From Atrichornis clamosus (taxonomy: Eukaryota > Chordata > Aves > Passeriformes > Menuridae): a DNA stretch of 64,000 nucleotides. Positions 49,066 to 60,877 of the stretch are shown here, in pieces. The stretch's first letter is position 1. Every line of letters begins with the position of its first letter. Location of the stretch: contig WBMZ01012797.1 of the NCBI GenBank assembly GCA_013400975.1, positions 23,735 through 87,734 on the forward strand, in the 5' to 3' direction. The notes under the pieces are model-generated. The model was not told where the DNA came from. It ran no database searches and worked only from the letters and a program-made list of their open reading frames with translations. Made by a program: the position numbers and the translations under genes.

Positions 49066-50041
49066 CTTCTCCACCATTACTACTATAGGCCTCCCTGAGG
49101 AGACCTGATAATGCTGAAAATTTACTGCATGCCTCCTACACCAGCTAAAACCAGCCTTCTTAGTATATAGAGGACTATGAGACTGATGAGAACACTACCA
49201 GGGGAAAGGGAAAGATAATGGCAGGTTTGTCATGTACAGCAACTTGTACCATTAGTATTACTAGTAAGGTCTATTTTACATTGATTGGATAATTTGGAGA
49301 GTGTGTTAGTATCACTGTAGCTGGATTAATAATAATGTTTATTGCATTTTGTCTATATCCATAAAACTTTTTAAGAAGACTGAAAATGAATTCTCAGCAT
49401 CATGTATATGTTGTACTTTTCTCTTTCTTTTGCCCATAAGAATGTTTTAACTATTACAGCTTCACTAGGTGTGCATTTTAGTGGCCCCCTCTCAGTATGA
49501 TGCATCCATCATGAATACTCTTCAGTTATTTCTCTCCCTATACTCAGTTTCTCTTTCAGTCCCTTTCTCCACCTTCACTCACCTTTTGCTATTTGGCACC
49601 TTTACAAGTATATATCTGAAATCCAGACAGCTTAGATCTGCTGCCTTCTTTTATTTAATAGAGGATCAGTAGAGCCCTTCAAAGATGAATGAAATTGGTC
49701 AGGTGTGATCCACGTTCACTAATCTTTATGCCATTTTTCATTTATGCCTTCAGCCTTTTGTTCAAGCCTTTTCTTAAACAGGAGCATAGAACTCAAGTGA
49801 GTGGTCAAGTTCCAAGGAATTTTGACTTATTAGCCTGAATATGTCTCTAGTTCTTGTGTCAGTGATCTCCTTCAAACTCTCCTAGATATTGCCATGCCTA
49901 TACATCTCAATTCCTTTCAGGATTCACTCTACTTGGCCTTCTACACTTTCTTTTTGCCTGAAAGACAGCAAATAGGGAAAATTGGAAAGTGGAGAAGTAA
50001 AGGCAAAAAATATTTGCAACATTTGGAAGTTGTACTAAGAT
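49066..50041. other. AT-rich unique DNA, no gene seen
   Basis: No recognisable gene or repeat. Confidence 0.5.
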
Positions 50042-50394
50042 AATCTGAGGTCACTTGGCTTGTTCAGCCTGCAGGAGACTGAGGGGAGACCCCGTTGCAG
50101 TCAACAGCTTCCTCACGAGGGGAAGAGGGCAGGCAGGCCCTGATCTCTTTGTGGTGACAGTGACAGGGCCCGAGGGAGTGGCCTGAAGTTGTGTTAGAAG
50201 AGGTTTAGATTAGATATTAGATCTGGTTCTTCACCCAGAGGGTAGCTGGGCACTGGAATGGGCTCCCCAGGGAAGTGGTCACAACAACAAGCCTGAGGAG
50301 TTCATGAAGCATTTGAACAATGCTCTCAGGCATATGGTATGATTCTTGGGGCTGTCCTGTGGGTTCCTTCCAGAATATCCTACAATTCTAGATT
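50042..50394 (+). repeat. CR1 LINE 3' tail
   Basis: Plus-strand CR1 end: 'cttggcttgttcagcctgca', 'ggagactgaggggagacccc', 'cagcttcctcacgaggggaa', 'gatctctttgtggtgacagt', 'gacagggcccgagggagtgg', 'tagattagatattagatctg', 'gggcactggaatgggctccc', 'cagggaagtggtcacaacaa', 'ttgaacaatgctctcaggca', 'gctgtcctgtgggttccttc' and a decayed terminal repeat near 50385-50394. Same CR1 group as 22530-22703. Confidence 0.92.
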
Positions 50395-51504
50395 TTTTCA
50401 TGAATTTACTGGTCTCATAGGAAAAATGCTCAGTTCACAGAGTTTAGTCTAAGTGGCATAGAAGCAATTTTTTGGTATATTAAATTAACTGTCCACAACA
50501 AAAACAGTACAAAAGATACACCATAATACTTGACACAGAAAATGTTAACAAACACCTACAGTTTTATAACAACCCTCCTATAACTCATTCCTGTAAACCA
50601 CAATCACACACACACACAGTGGCTGAAATGTAACTCACCTGGTGTGTAGGTGAGGGTCCACCACATGCGGATTTTCTGTGGAGATGTGGGTGCACAAGCT
50701 GAGCATGCATTCGTGTCACTGCTGGCATCTCACTAAGGCACCATCTGTGGGTAGGGCCCCTTCGTAGACCCACATACACTCAAAGGAGAGGTGACCCCAC
50801 ACTGTTCTTGTGCTGTAGAACACTGGCATGTTGGATGCTGTTTATGTGTCCCAAAAGAAATGCTGACTCTGGCCAAAGTAGGGCTGGGGATGCCACAGGT
50901 GATGCCTTGCAGTACCCAGCCAGGGTCACTGCTCCTCATCCTGCTCCAAGGCCTCACCCCACACCTCTCCACAAATTTCTTTGTTTCTTCTATATTTGCT
51001 TCCACGTTGAATCTTTTGTACCTCTTTGTAATTCCCTGGTTAATATTTAACATGTCTACTGGCCAGCACCCTTTTAAATTCCATCAATTTAGGCCAAACC
51101 TCCTTTCAGACAGTTTTGCATGTTTGATTTACACACACATGATTGCACTGACATTTCTATCTTAAAGGGTGGACTCTGCATTCTTGTCACACACCACTGG
51201 AAAATACACAGCCCTGACCAAATAGCAAATGCTATCTCTCATCCTCTTTTGTTTAAAGCAATGGACTGAAGGCCACACCTAGTCTATTTTGCTACCAGGG
51301 GTAAAATAAATTGTCTGATATTTCTTAAATGTAAGTGGTTTACATACTATTCTAAAATCACACAACACTAGCCCTGGTTTAGCAGACACATCAAAGATCA
51401 TCGCTTGCTAGACCTGTGATTGCATTGATTTTTACAATACTATTGTCAGATTCCTCAACTGAAATATGTTTTTTTAAAAAGTTCAATTCTATTCTCATTA
51501 CATA
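50395..51504. other. Unclassified DNA, no gene seen
   Basis: Contains (CA)7 at 50605-50618. 50,620-51,000 is relatively GC-rich and supports 64-124-codon frames on both strands, none with a recognisable domain. It may be part of an unnamed repeat. Confidence 0.4.
50605..50618. repeat. (CA)7 microsatellite
   Basis: Short perfect CA run. Confidence 0.85.
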
Positions 51505-51742
51505 TGTGGGGGGGTTTTTTGTTTTTTTTTTTGTTTGTTTGTGGGGGGGTTTTTTTTTTTTTTGTTTTTTTTTTTGTTTGTTTGTTTGTGTGGGGGTTTT
51601 TGTTTGTTTTGGTATTTTGGGAGTTTTTTTGTTGGGTTGGGTTTTTTTTTTTTTTTTTTTGTTGGGGGGTTTTTGTTTGTTTTGGTATTTTGGGAGGTTT
51701 TTTGTTGGGTTTGGTTTTGTTTTGTTTTGTTTTGTTTTTTGT
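51505..51742 (+). repeat. C-free G/T-only tract with a 73-bp internal duplication
   Basis: Over 238 bases the plus strand has no C and only four A (51614, 51622, 51687, 51695); all else is G or T. It has G runs of seven (51508-51514, 51543-51549), five (51592-51596) and six (51664-51669), long T runs, and several TTTG units. The block tgtttgttttggtattttgg occurs at 51601 and again at 51674, a 73-bp tandem period. Frames of 91-125 codons rich in Phe, Gly, Val and Cys, and Lys/Pro/Thr-rich reverse frames, are simple translations of this tract and not genes. Confidence 0.95.
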
Positions 51743-52299
51743 ATATGCAATTGGTGTCCCTCTTGTCTTTGCTATGTAGGTTATCCTTACTAAAATCTGA
51801 TACAAATCCTTCTTTCCAATTTCTTTAGTCTCTCAGCTTACTTCTGATACTTCTTTTTTCTTGGGGTTTTACATACATTTTGTGTCTTGGTAAAGATCAA
51901 ACATGGAAAACATTTTAGAAAGCTTTTAAAAGATATAAACTCTTTTATTTCTAATGAAGAAGTAATTAAGGTGAAAAATGGCTTTATATTATTTACTGCA
52001 TTGTACATTTTAATATATCGACTCTTGTGCCAGTTGAGATAGTAATATTATTCTTACAAAGAATATAATTCTATACATGCATTTATGACAATTAGCCATC
52101 AAAATGAACTGTCAGATACTGTTCCACATTGGAATGCAGAGAAGTAAATGGACATCCAAAAACCTTTATGAATATCAAGGTTTTTCTTTTTAAATGGAGA
52201 AAGAAAGTCAAACACGTAGTGTGTCTCACCAAAGTTATAGAGATGACTTGCAACAAAGCCAATAATAGAGACTCAGACTCCTGTGTTTCTCTTTTATTC
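51743..52299. other. AT-rich unique DNA, no gene seen
   Basis: No recognisable feature between the G/T tract and the CR1. Confidence 0.5.
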
Positions 52300-53110
52300 A
52301 CAGAATCACAGAAAAAACTGAGTTGGAAGGAACACACAAGGATCACCAAGTCCAACTCTCAATCCTGAACAGCACCATACCTCACACCATGTGCCTGAGA
52401 GCATTGTCCAAGTGCTCCATGAACTGTGTCAGGCTGGTGCTGTGACCACTTCCCTGGGGAGTCTGTTGCAGTGCTCAACCACCCTCTGGGTGAAGAACGA
52501 GATTTTTCTAATATCCAATCCAAACCTCCCCTGACTTAACTTCAGGCCATTCCCTTGGGTCCTGGCAGTGGTCACCACAGAGAACAGATCAGTGTCTGCC
52601 CCTCTTCTTCCCCTCATGAGGAAGTTGTAGACTTCAATGAGGTCTCCCCTCAGTCTCCTCTTCTCCAGGCTGAACAGACCAAGTGACCTCAGCCACTCCT
52701 CACATGGCTTCCCCTCCAGACCCTTCATCATACTCATAGCCCTCCTTTGGACATTCTCTAACAGTTTAATATATTTCTCATATTATGGTGCCCAAAACCG
52801 CCCCCAGCACTCGAGGTGAGGCTGCCCCAGTGCAGAGCAGAGCGGGACAATCCCCTCCCTTGAATGGCTGGCGATGCTGGGCCTGATGCACCCCAGGACT
52901 CTGGTGGCCCTCCTGGCTGCCAGGGCACTGCTGACCCATGTTCAACTTCCTGTCAACCAGGACCCCCAGGTCCCTTTCCTTGGCACTGCTTTCCAGCATC
53001 TCATTCCCCAGTCTGTCTGTACATCCAGGGTGGCCCCCACCTGGGTGCAGAATCTGGCATTCATTTCTCTTGCAGCAGTGAAACTTCCACTTAAGCTCAT
53101 TGGTTTTGAT
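52300..53110 (-). repeat. CR1 LINE, RT C-terminus to 3' end, reverse strand
   Basis: Long reverse CR1. Plus-strand landmarks: 'acagaatcacagaaaaaact', 'gagttggaaggaacacacaa', 'ggatcaccaagtccaactct', 'caccatgtgcctgagagcat', 'cttccctggggagtctgttg', 'cttcaggccattcccttggg', 'gaggtctcccctcagtctcc', 'ttctccaggctgaacagacc', 'catactcatagccctccttt', 'ggatgcaccccagg'-type text at 52,880, 'ctggctgccagggcactgct', 'gacccatgttcaacttcctg', 'aaccaggacccccaggtccc', 'cacctgggtgcagaatctgg'. The reverse frame 52429-52737 is the C-terminal end of its decayed polymerase. It is relatively well preserved. Frames on the plus strand such as 52864-53122 are shadows. Confidence 0.95.
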
Positions 53111-53364
53111 AGGATTATCTAGTAGTGACTGCTGTTCTGGCAGGTGCCATAGCCAGAAAAAAGCTATAGCAAGACAAATTTTCAGACACTAAGAATGGAT
53201 TTCAGACTGAAACAGTAGGAGATTAAAGAAGAGAGCTGTCTCAGGTGTATAGCACTTCTGTGCATCAGTAACATAAACAAAGCTAGGACATAGAAAAATA
53301 AGAGGATACTTGGATTGATGCAATTAATTTGTGTCAAGGGTAAAATCCCAAAAAAAAAAAATTG
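53111..53364. other. Unexplained 250-bp segment between two CR1 blocks
   Basis: AT-rich sequence that I cannot match to CR1, lying between the RT end (52300-53110) and the endonuclease end (53365-54010) of reverse-strand CR1. It has an A12 run at about 53350-53361. It may be degraded CR1, an insertion, or host sequence between two separate CR1 copies. Confidence 0.4.
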
Positions 53365-54010
53365 CACCATATCTGCCTTGTTGTCCTCTCTGCCCTGAAT
53401 CTTAATTATAAACACTCAACCTTGTTGTCACCACCATTAAATTCCACACAATCAAAACATTTCCTAATATAAAGGGCCACCCCACCACCTCTCCTTCCTT
53501 GCCTATCCCAACTAAAGAGTTTATAGCCACCTGTTGCAACGTTCCCATTGTGAGAGTCATCCCACCATGTTTCCATGATGGCAATGTTGTCATAGTTTTC
53601 CTGTAGCACACACCTGCTGTGTGCATTGGTGAAGATGCACTTCAGCTGGCCTATTGAACTCACCACCTTTTGTAGGTGACAGGCCCTAATTCCTATGTGA
53701 CTATTCTTAAGTGCTTCTGTGGCTTTCTATCACAATAATTACCCTTAGATCTTGACTACTGCATGGATCTACATGCCCTACTTCCACTGAGATAGCAGAC
53801 TGAAGAACCTCACTAGCACAGCAACCCTCAAACACTGATGTGCTGCTCCCAGGCTTATCTGTAACCAGTATGGGTTTTCCTCATTCAAATCTAATTAAAG
53901 CACCCTGCTAACTCCTGTGCAAAGATCCTTTTCCCCCTTTGAGAGAGCAGAGCCCCTTATTTACTAATCGGGCCTCCATCCACATACTTTAAACAAACAC
54001 ATGGTTTACA
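53365..54010 (-). repeat. CR1 LINE 5' part (endonuclease start and upstream), reverse strand
   Basis: A rarely kept CR1 portion. The reverse frames 53406-53666 and 53402-53626 encode the N-terminal endonuclease region: ETWWDDSHN, GYKLFSWDRQGRRGGGVALY and FDCVEFNGGDNKVEC, in order; the glutamate of ETWW is at the place of the conserved EN glutamate. Further upstream (53,690-54,010) are CR1 5' blocks, on the plus strand 'aggccctaattcctatgtga', 'gcaccctgctaactcctgtg' and 'aagatccttttccccctttg'. It breaks off near 54,010. It has the same orientation as 52300-53110 and could be the other end of that copy, with the middle lost. Confidence 0.88.
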
Positions 54011-54749
54011 CATCAATCACATCAGTGATTTAGAGTCTTTACTGATTTATAGTTTATATGCCTTCAATTTATAGTATCAACACTTGCATCTTTGATTATC
54101 GCAGTAAAATACATTGTTTGTAAAAAATTTGAAGCTCTTGAGAACCTTATGGTTCTGATTAGTCAGATGAGGAAAAAGCAAAAAAAAAAGTTAAACACCA
54201 CACAGTGTCTCATACTCTTGTTTGAGAAATAGTCTCTAGATGTCTTCTAGTAAAAATCCTCTAAGTTCAATTAGAACTTCACAACTCTTCATCTTTTGAT
54301 GATAGACCCTTTTAAAATTCAACCAAAAATCACCTATGCTAAATCTTATCTATTTAAGACTACAATTTTCTGATATTTATTAGCCTATATTTATAATTAT
54401 TATTACTGTAATCCTTCATGACTTATTTGAAAAATGTATGCAGTTTCAGGTTACATGCAGAAGACGTCTTCACAAGTGCATCACCATTTCTTCTTTAGCC
54501 GTCACCTGATGTTTTTTTTCTGTCCTATGATAGATTTCTAAAAGTGTTTCTATAATATCATGGCAACTTAAGGATCAGGCTTGTCCTCCACCTCAAACTA
54601 CATGGTATTTTTTCTGTGCTGACTTCCATTAAGGTATCAGGATAGACGTGGACAACTCTGTTTATAGACGGATAAATTACGTTGAGAAATTAAGGCAAAG
54701 GTAAATAGTTCACACTTGAGCTGTCCCAATAAGCTGAATGTGGTCTGTG
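54011..54749. other. AT-rich unique DNA, no gene seen
   Basis: No recognisable gene or repeat. Confidence 0.5.
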
Positions 54750-55085
54750 CCACTGTAGCCCAGAAAATAAAACTTTTGCCACTGCTTGCACAAGGTCCCT
54801 GGCTGTGCACTGACATGGCAGTGCAAGGGCTCAGCCTTGTCATGGCCAGAGCTGAGTGCTGCTGGTTTAACCCCTGTGCTGATGCCAGTGGCTGCTGCCT
54901 CCCCTGCTCCAGCCTCAGTTCTGGGGTGGCCCTGCTGGGGTCTGACGCACCCCATCTGTCACTGCCTGACAAACCCTTGTGGGGGAGAGTGGCACTGGAG
55001 GCCAGTGCCAGGCTGTAGCAATTCATGTGGGAGAAACAAGCGAGCTGTGACAGGAAAACATGTAAAACCAAACCCAAACATACTG
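54750..55085 (+). repeat. Unclassified GC-rich dispersed repeat, copy 2
   Basis: Partner of 48735-49065, about 6.0 kb away in direct orientation. It reads 'acttttgccactgcttgcac', 'tgacatggcagtgcaagggc', 'catggccagagctgagtgct', 'gctggtttaacccctgtgct', 'gatgccagtggctgctgcct', 'cccctgctccagcctcagtt', 'ctggggtggccctgctgggg', 'gacaaacccttgtgggggag', 'gaggccagtgccaggctgta' and ends in 'gtaaaaccaaacccaaacat'. This is the less decayed copy. The 146-codon reverse frame at 54637-55077 and the 100-102-codon plus frames lie inside it and have no family match. Confidence 0.7.
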
Positions 55086-58000
55086 CAAACCTGAACTGGA
55101 AGGAATCATCGTTCCCATACTTCTCCTGGCAAAGTGCAGGACGAAGCCCCTAGCAGACAAATCCTCCTCTTCCCATGAAATCCATCAGGGTGCTGACAGC
55201 TCATTGCAGGCTGCCTTCATTATTCCTCCTTCTAGGCTGCCAGTGTTAGGATGCCAGAGGTAAGGAAGGGGGAGCACAGCACCAGGGCAAGTGGCTTGGG
55301 TTTGACTTTTTTCCCTTTCCTCCAACCTGTTAGCTGTATTACTGAGGTTTATTTGCATTAAATTGGATTATTAGTCAATACTAGTGTAACTGAACTAACA
55401 CTTTGGGCTATTATATTTAAATATTAATTGAGCTAATAATAAACTCTTAGCTCTATGAATGTGGTTTTTGTCCCTTTGCTTATAACAAACCCGTGACCAT
55501 AGCACCATTTAGCTCTGAGAATGTGAGCCTCATCTTGACTACAGGTGCTAAAGCAGTCTAAACTGAGTCTGGGTATGTGTTGGTAATCATAAGGATAGGA
55601 GGGCAAGATCAGATTGTCTCTACTCAATTGTATGTCATTCTGTTTGAAGGGGTCTACAACACAATTTTCTGGCAATATCAGCAGCTTCACTGACTAAATA
55701 ACTTGGTTGGGATTTCTGTCCTTGTTTTTCTTCCTTTGTTTTTGCAAAGTTGTTGGGTTTTTTCACTTGTTCATGTGCATTCGTGTATTATATTATGCAT
55801 GTAAGTCTCAGACTGTAGCCATTTTTATCTATTATTTATCTTTTCCTTCCTTTGTTGTATTACTCCATCCAATGCCTTCAAAGTTAAAAGTGCATGTTTT
55901 TTTGCAGCAAACATAAAAGCATATATTTCACACTTCAGTGCACTGAACAATAGTTAATGGCATTCTGATTTAGTCTTACATTTGAATAAGCTTAATTGTA
56001 TTCCTATTTTATTTAAGCAAGTTGCAGTATTAAGGAAACTCATTACAGTTGTACTTGCTTCTTCCTCAGGGAAGACTGAGCCATATTTCTCCAATTATAA
56101 TAATCAGCATGACAGAAGTACTAAAGATCTACTTCACGTGGTGTCATTGTCTTCCTATAAAATGGGTCACAGAAACTAAAATATGTAGGGAAGTTATTCT
56201 TTGGATGCCTTTTAGTTGCAGGAGTACTGGCTTTTATTTTTAATTCGATAATGTGATACTTGAGAGCTGTCAGTGTGGCACCTCCTACAGTCTGAAGTTT
56301 TCTCTTTATGAATATTAAATGTATAATGCTCAGAGTAGACACTAACAATTTTGTAGTCTGTGAATCTCAGCCATGGAGAAACCACATTTAGATCTCAGAA
56401 CTATATATCAGATCTATAAGTGTTACAAAGGGAAAAGCTTGAAACTTATAAAATAGCTAATTTATTCCTAATTTATGTAATTAGTAACACTAATTGGTTT
56501 TTGGTCTGTCCAAAGGGGTCTGATATTTAAGCCCTTCTGTTCTCAGTATGACAAAACCTAAGACACTTGCTGAATCTGATCTTTTAAATCTTTTCCTCAT
56601 CTAAATGCAGAACTGTAATGTTCTTTGAGGATGACCATTTAAGATTTTGTGAATCCCAGTGTTTTCCAGTATTATAGTATTTTGAGACTTAAAGTCAGCT
56701 CTCAATATCTCCCTTCAAGTACCCAGATACCTGTATTTTCTGTGACACTGCCTACACAGATTGCTTACTCTTACCCCACTGCACAAAGAGAAGAATTTTC
56801 CTTTGCTTTATGCTCTTGCAACAGACACTAGTTGTCAAAACGTCAAAACCAGAAACTGAATAAATTTCTGTTCTTAATCTGTTTTGAGATCCTCAGTTGA
56901 AAAGTTTAGCACAAGGGAAATTGTTGCTTCTTTCGAAGGAGCATATGGCCCATGCTGGTTTTGTGGTAACTATATGCATCTCTGTAAGTACTTTGTGAGG
57001 TGAGACTCAAACTTTCACCAAATGGCAGAGGTATCTGTATTAATATCTTTTTTGTGCAAGTTTATACACAGTTTTGCCAGACTTTTTTTTCCTTCATCTA
57101 GTAATGAGCAGAGAAATAGGAAGGCCTTGTAAAAAAATTAAGACCAAATTTTTGTCAAGTCAAGTTTTCAGTGAAGACAGCTTAAAAGAGCAAGAGTTTA
57201 ACTTCTAAACAATACCACTCACACAGAGCAATGCATATTTTTTATTGCTTTATAATTTCAGCAATTAAAAATATTAGTATTTATATATAAATATATGCTC
57301 TCTATAGAAATATATTCATGTTGATTATAAAAGGACAACAACATCCATAGCGAAGAGACAATACAGCTTGTTGCTTGTGTCACTGGTAGCCTTATCTTAT
57401 TTCTTGCTAGGATTCTTTTCACTGGACATCTCTGAATGAGATAAAAAGGTAATGGCAGTCGTGGTAGGGAAATCTGTGAGAAAACAGTGTCATGGGCATA
57501 ACAGCTAGCTCAACCTAATAAGGTTGCTTTGAAATGAGCATACACCTGTTTGAAGAAGCTTACTAAATGCACCATCATTAGTTGATTCCATGACCATAAT
57601 ATATAAGTGATTTTAATCTCAAATACGAAAAAAAAAAGAAAACAAAAGCATATTCTACTGAGGCTACATATCAATCACAATGTTATTAGGAGAACTGTTA
57701 AATTTGCATAAAGATGCATTGGCCTTTATAATAGCCTGAAGGTTTTAGATAAATATAGACAAATTTCCATAATAAGCTCTTGTTATTTTCCTATTTGTAT
57801 TTTTCTTTTCCTTTGAAGTAATCCGGGTTTGTAATGATGATTTTAAAAAGTAAATAAGTAAATAAAACCAAATTATATACTTCCCGTTGGGTAGAAATTG
57901 ATGGAAAACAGTATAATGCTGCTTTTCTGCCTTGATTTTTGTATGTAGTTACTCAGTATTATAGTCATCTGAATTATAATTATCAAATTGAGATATATAT

Positions 58001-58402
58001 GTATATTCCTGTACCTGTCTCAATTTTTTATGGAATATTATTGAGAAGAAAGTTAGAGAGCAGACTGAAACAAAGCAAAGAAACCTTTTTTTTATATGTA
58101 TTCCTTTGACTTTATAATGAAGGTTTTATGTTGGTTTTTTTTAAATAATTTTGAGGTTTATGTCATTGGTTGGTAATTTTGTTAAAGTGTCCATTCATTT
58201 AGAATATTTAGGTATTCCAGAGGCACTTATGACAGTGTGTTTCACTAAAATTTTCATTGAAGATCACTTCAAAGTTTCAGCTCATACTGAAGTATCTACA
58301 TGCCCATCTATGCATATTTTAGTTCTAGTCCAAAACTACTATAGCTATCAGCTGACTGCTTAACAAAATTTAATATGTAAGTTAAATTTCATTATCTATT
58401 TA
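55086..58402. other. AT-rich unique DNA, no gene seen
   Basis: 55,090-55,300 is somewhat GC-richer, possibly still part of the preceding repeat. The rest, about 3 kb, is AT-rich with chance frames of 60-85 codons. No named repeat. Confidence 0.5.
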
Positions 58403-59069
58403 TGTCCTGGATTTGACTGTATTATACCAGCTATCCCCATTGTCTACTTTATGCTAAAAAGAATCTTGTACTTTTAAGAGCCAAGAGTGTTTCCGGCTAG
58501 AAGATGTAAACAACAACATACATTTCCCAGGATTTGACAGTTTTTTTTCCCTTGTTCAGCTGTAGAAGCGGCAGAGAAGGCTATTTTTACCTTCCTGGCT
58601 TTTTGGGTTTGTTTTTTTTTGGCCAGTTTTTTTCAGCTCTTTTTCTCAAGGGAGAGAGATGGAGAGTGAATTCTTTTGGTTTTGTTTTTGGGGAGGTTTT
58701 TTGGTTTTTTTTTTTATCTAGCTGAGACAAGGAAGTTTTCCTTGGGATTTTTTTTTTTCTTTTCCTGGAACTGTTTCAACTCAGCTTGGATTCACTACAC
58801 CAGACCACATCCTCAGACCTCTGGGGGGTCCCCCGCACCGCAGGCCAGCAGAAGGGGGCAGAGACAAGACTACTGAGCTTACCCAGGTTTTGCTTTCCAT
58901 TGCAAGAGGTTTATAATCATACATTACTCATCTGCCTGTGCCTGCAAGCACTTGGTGTGTGTGTAAATTGTAAATAAACAGGGTTTTTTTCACTTTCCTC
59001 TGAGAGACTGCTCTCCGAACCTGGTGGGGGAGGGGCTATTTCCTCCTGAGTTTGTCTCAAACCAGCACA
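58403..59069 (+). mobile_element. Complete solo LTR (667 bp) with perfect target-site duplication
   Basis: Starts tgtcctggatttgactgtat and ends gtctcaaaccagcaca. Flanks are attta on both sides (58398-58402 and 59070-59074), a perfect 5-bp target-site duplication. The middle is T/G-rich. The R/U5 part has 'ctcagacctctggggggtcc', 'agaagggggcagagacaaga', the poly(A) signal aataaa at 58973-58978 in gtaaataaacagggtttttt, then 'ccgaacctggtgggggaggg'. It is the full-length relative of the 314-bp LTR at 22076-22389. The 63-66-codon frames at 58534-58977 lie within it and are not genes. No internal viral sequence adjoins it. Confidence 0.9.
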
Positions 59070-60839
59070 ATTTAAAATTTCATTCTATGTATTCATTATA
59101 AATTCTATTATATATACATATTTTGCCAGTCAGAATACCACCAAGATTTTCCCACTGGCCTACACTATTGGTGTGAGCTTCATTCAAGGTATGAGATAGA
59201 CTCTTCATGAAACAACCTAGTCTAATTTTTTTCTGTGTTTGCCATCTTCCTTATCCATAATTTGGGCTCATCTTTAGCTAAGTCTTATGACCTGACCACG
59301 TCCTAACTATGTAATAACATTGCTCCTTTGTGCATAAGGTAGCATACCTGAACCATGTTCCATTTATAAATTCATTCAATATAAAAGGCTGACCACTGAA
59401 GAGGAAGAAGCAAGTTGTAATATTTTTAGCTTGTGAGAAAAAGTGGGTCAAAACTCCAGAGATAATTGCCTATATATTATAATACTTCAGCAGTGTTTCT
59501 ATTTACAAGCAATCTGCTGATTGTATTCCATGGGTTAGGAAAATCATGATGTGGATCTCCAAGGGAGTTATAGTGTGCTCAATAGCTCTAATTAATAAAT
59601 ACAGTATACATACACCATGAAAAATGGACTGGATCACCAAGTGGGGATGATTGTTGAATAGCTTATCTGCATTTATTTTTCAGTGGTATACAACATGAGC
59701 CATAGTGTTGTGATCTTTTCACCATTGTATTCATTAAATTCCCTATAAACGTTCTTTTTTTTTTTTTAATTAAAAGAATATCAGTGAACAGCATCTTCAT
59801 TCATCTTGTTTCATTTTTAGCTTTGTACTGTGTTACAGGAACTCTAAGAAGTATGTGAACTAGTTCTGATGAGTATGCTTTTGTATTTTCTTTTCAAATA
59901 CTGCCGCTCTATTTTCCTTCCCTGTCGGCAGATGAAACCTATTTGATTAGTACGGTAAATCTTTAATACTTTTTCTGACAAAACTGGGGCCAGATTATAT
60001 TAATGCACAACTCATTAGTAAAAAGGCTTGATTACAGTTCATGTTTTTGCCTTCATTCTGGGAGTCCTAGACTTTCAACACTGAAACCATATAGGTCACT
60101 CCAAGGAGAAACTGGCTACGCTAGCTGGGCATCTAAAGTGCATGCTTCATTTCTGTGCTTGAAGGCCAGGTCAAGCAAAGAGAAAGGTCAATTCTTCCAT
60201 CTCTTAAACTCCTCTGCACCATAAAGAATGCAATTGTATAAGACAGAATGTTGTGTTAGACTATGCCTGTCCTAATGACAACACAGAACCTTAAACTTAC
60301 ATAGCTCAAGGGAAGTGCTTTTAATTCACATTACCTTGGCAGGGTAGCCATTAGCTCCTTAATTATTTGTGAGAAAAAACTCACCTGGGTTTGATGTACA
60401 GTGTAGTAATCTTCTCTAGCAGAAACAAAGCATTTAAGACTTCTGCTTACTTCTAACAGACTAGGATGGTGAGTCTCTTAGTTTTAGGAAATCCCATTCT
60501 CTGACATTGTCTTTTTCTCATTTTATTGAGTATAGAACCTAAGTACTTAGAACAACAAAGAGGAAGATAAAGTTGAATGTTAAAATAGTGTTATAGATCT
60601 GGAAGATCAAGAATGATTAGCAAATAGAAAGAGGGTGGTACTTAAGTACTCCCTTAAGCAAAAATTGGTGATCTTGTGTATTTCTCAAAATTCCTTATAC
60701 TTTATAGAGGACTAAAGATCCTTTTCCTTATTCTCATCTTCCTCTTTACTTCTGCAAATGACCAGGAATATTTTAAAACTCTTTGCAGAATATTGAACCA
60801 AGAATTACTCTTAGTGAGTTAAATAATTTGGCTTGTTGA

Positions 60840-60877
60840 TTTTCAGCATTGAATATGCTTTTCAGCATTAAATGTTC
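60840..60877. repeat. Two-copy 19-bp tandem duplication
   Basis: ttttcagcattgaatatgc is followed directly by ttttcagcattaaatgttc; the first 11 bases are identical. Confidence 0.7.

Noticed and set aside
51391..51805. Several 91-125-codon frames rich in Phe/Gly/Val or Lys/Pro/Thr
   Set aside because: Direct translations of the low-complexity G/T tract in all frames.
52864..53122. Plus-strand frames with signal-peptide-like hydrophobic starts
   Set aside because: They are antisense to the reverse-strand CR1 polymerase region.
54637..55077. 146-codon reverse frame
   Set aside because: Lies in the unclassified GC-rich repeat; the related copy at 48735-49065 does not keep a matching long frame, so there is no sign of coding selection.
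58534..58977. Overlapping 63-66-codon plus frames
   Set aside because: All lie inside the solo LTR at 58403-59069 and translate its T/G-rich U3.
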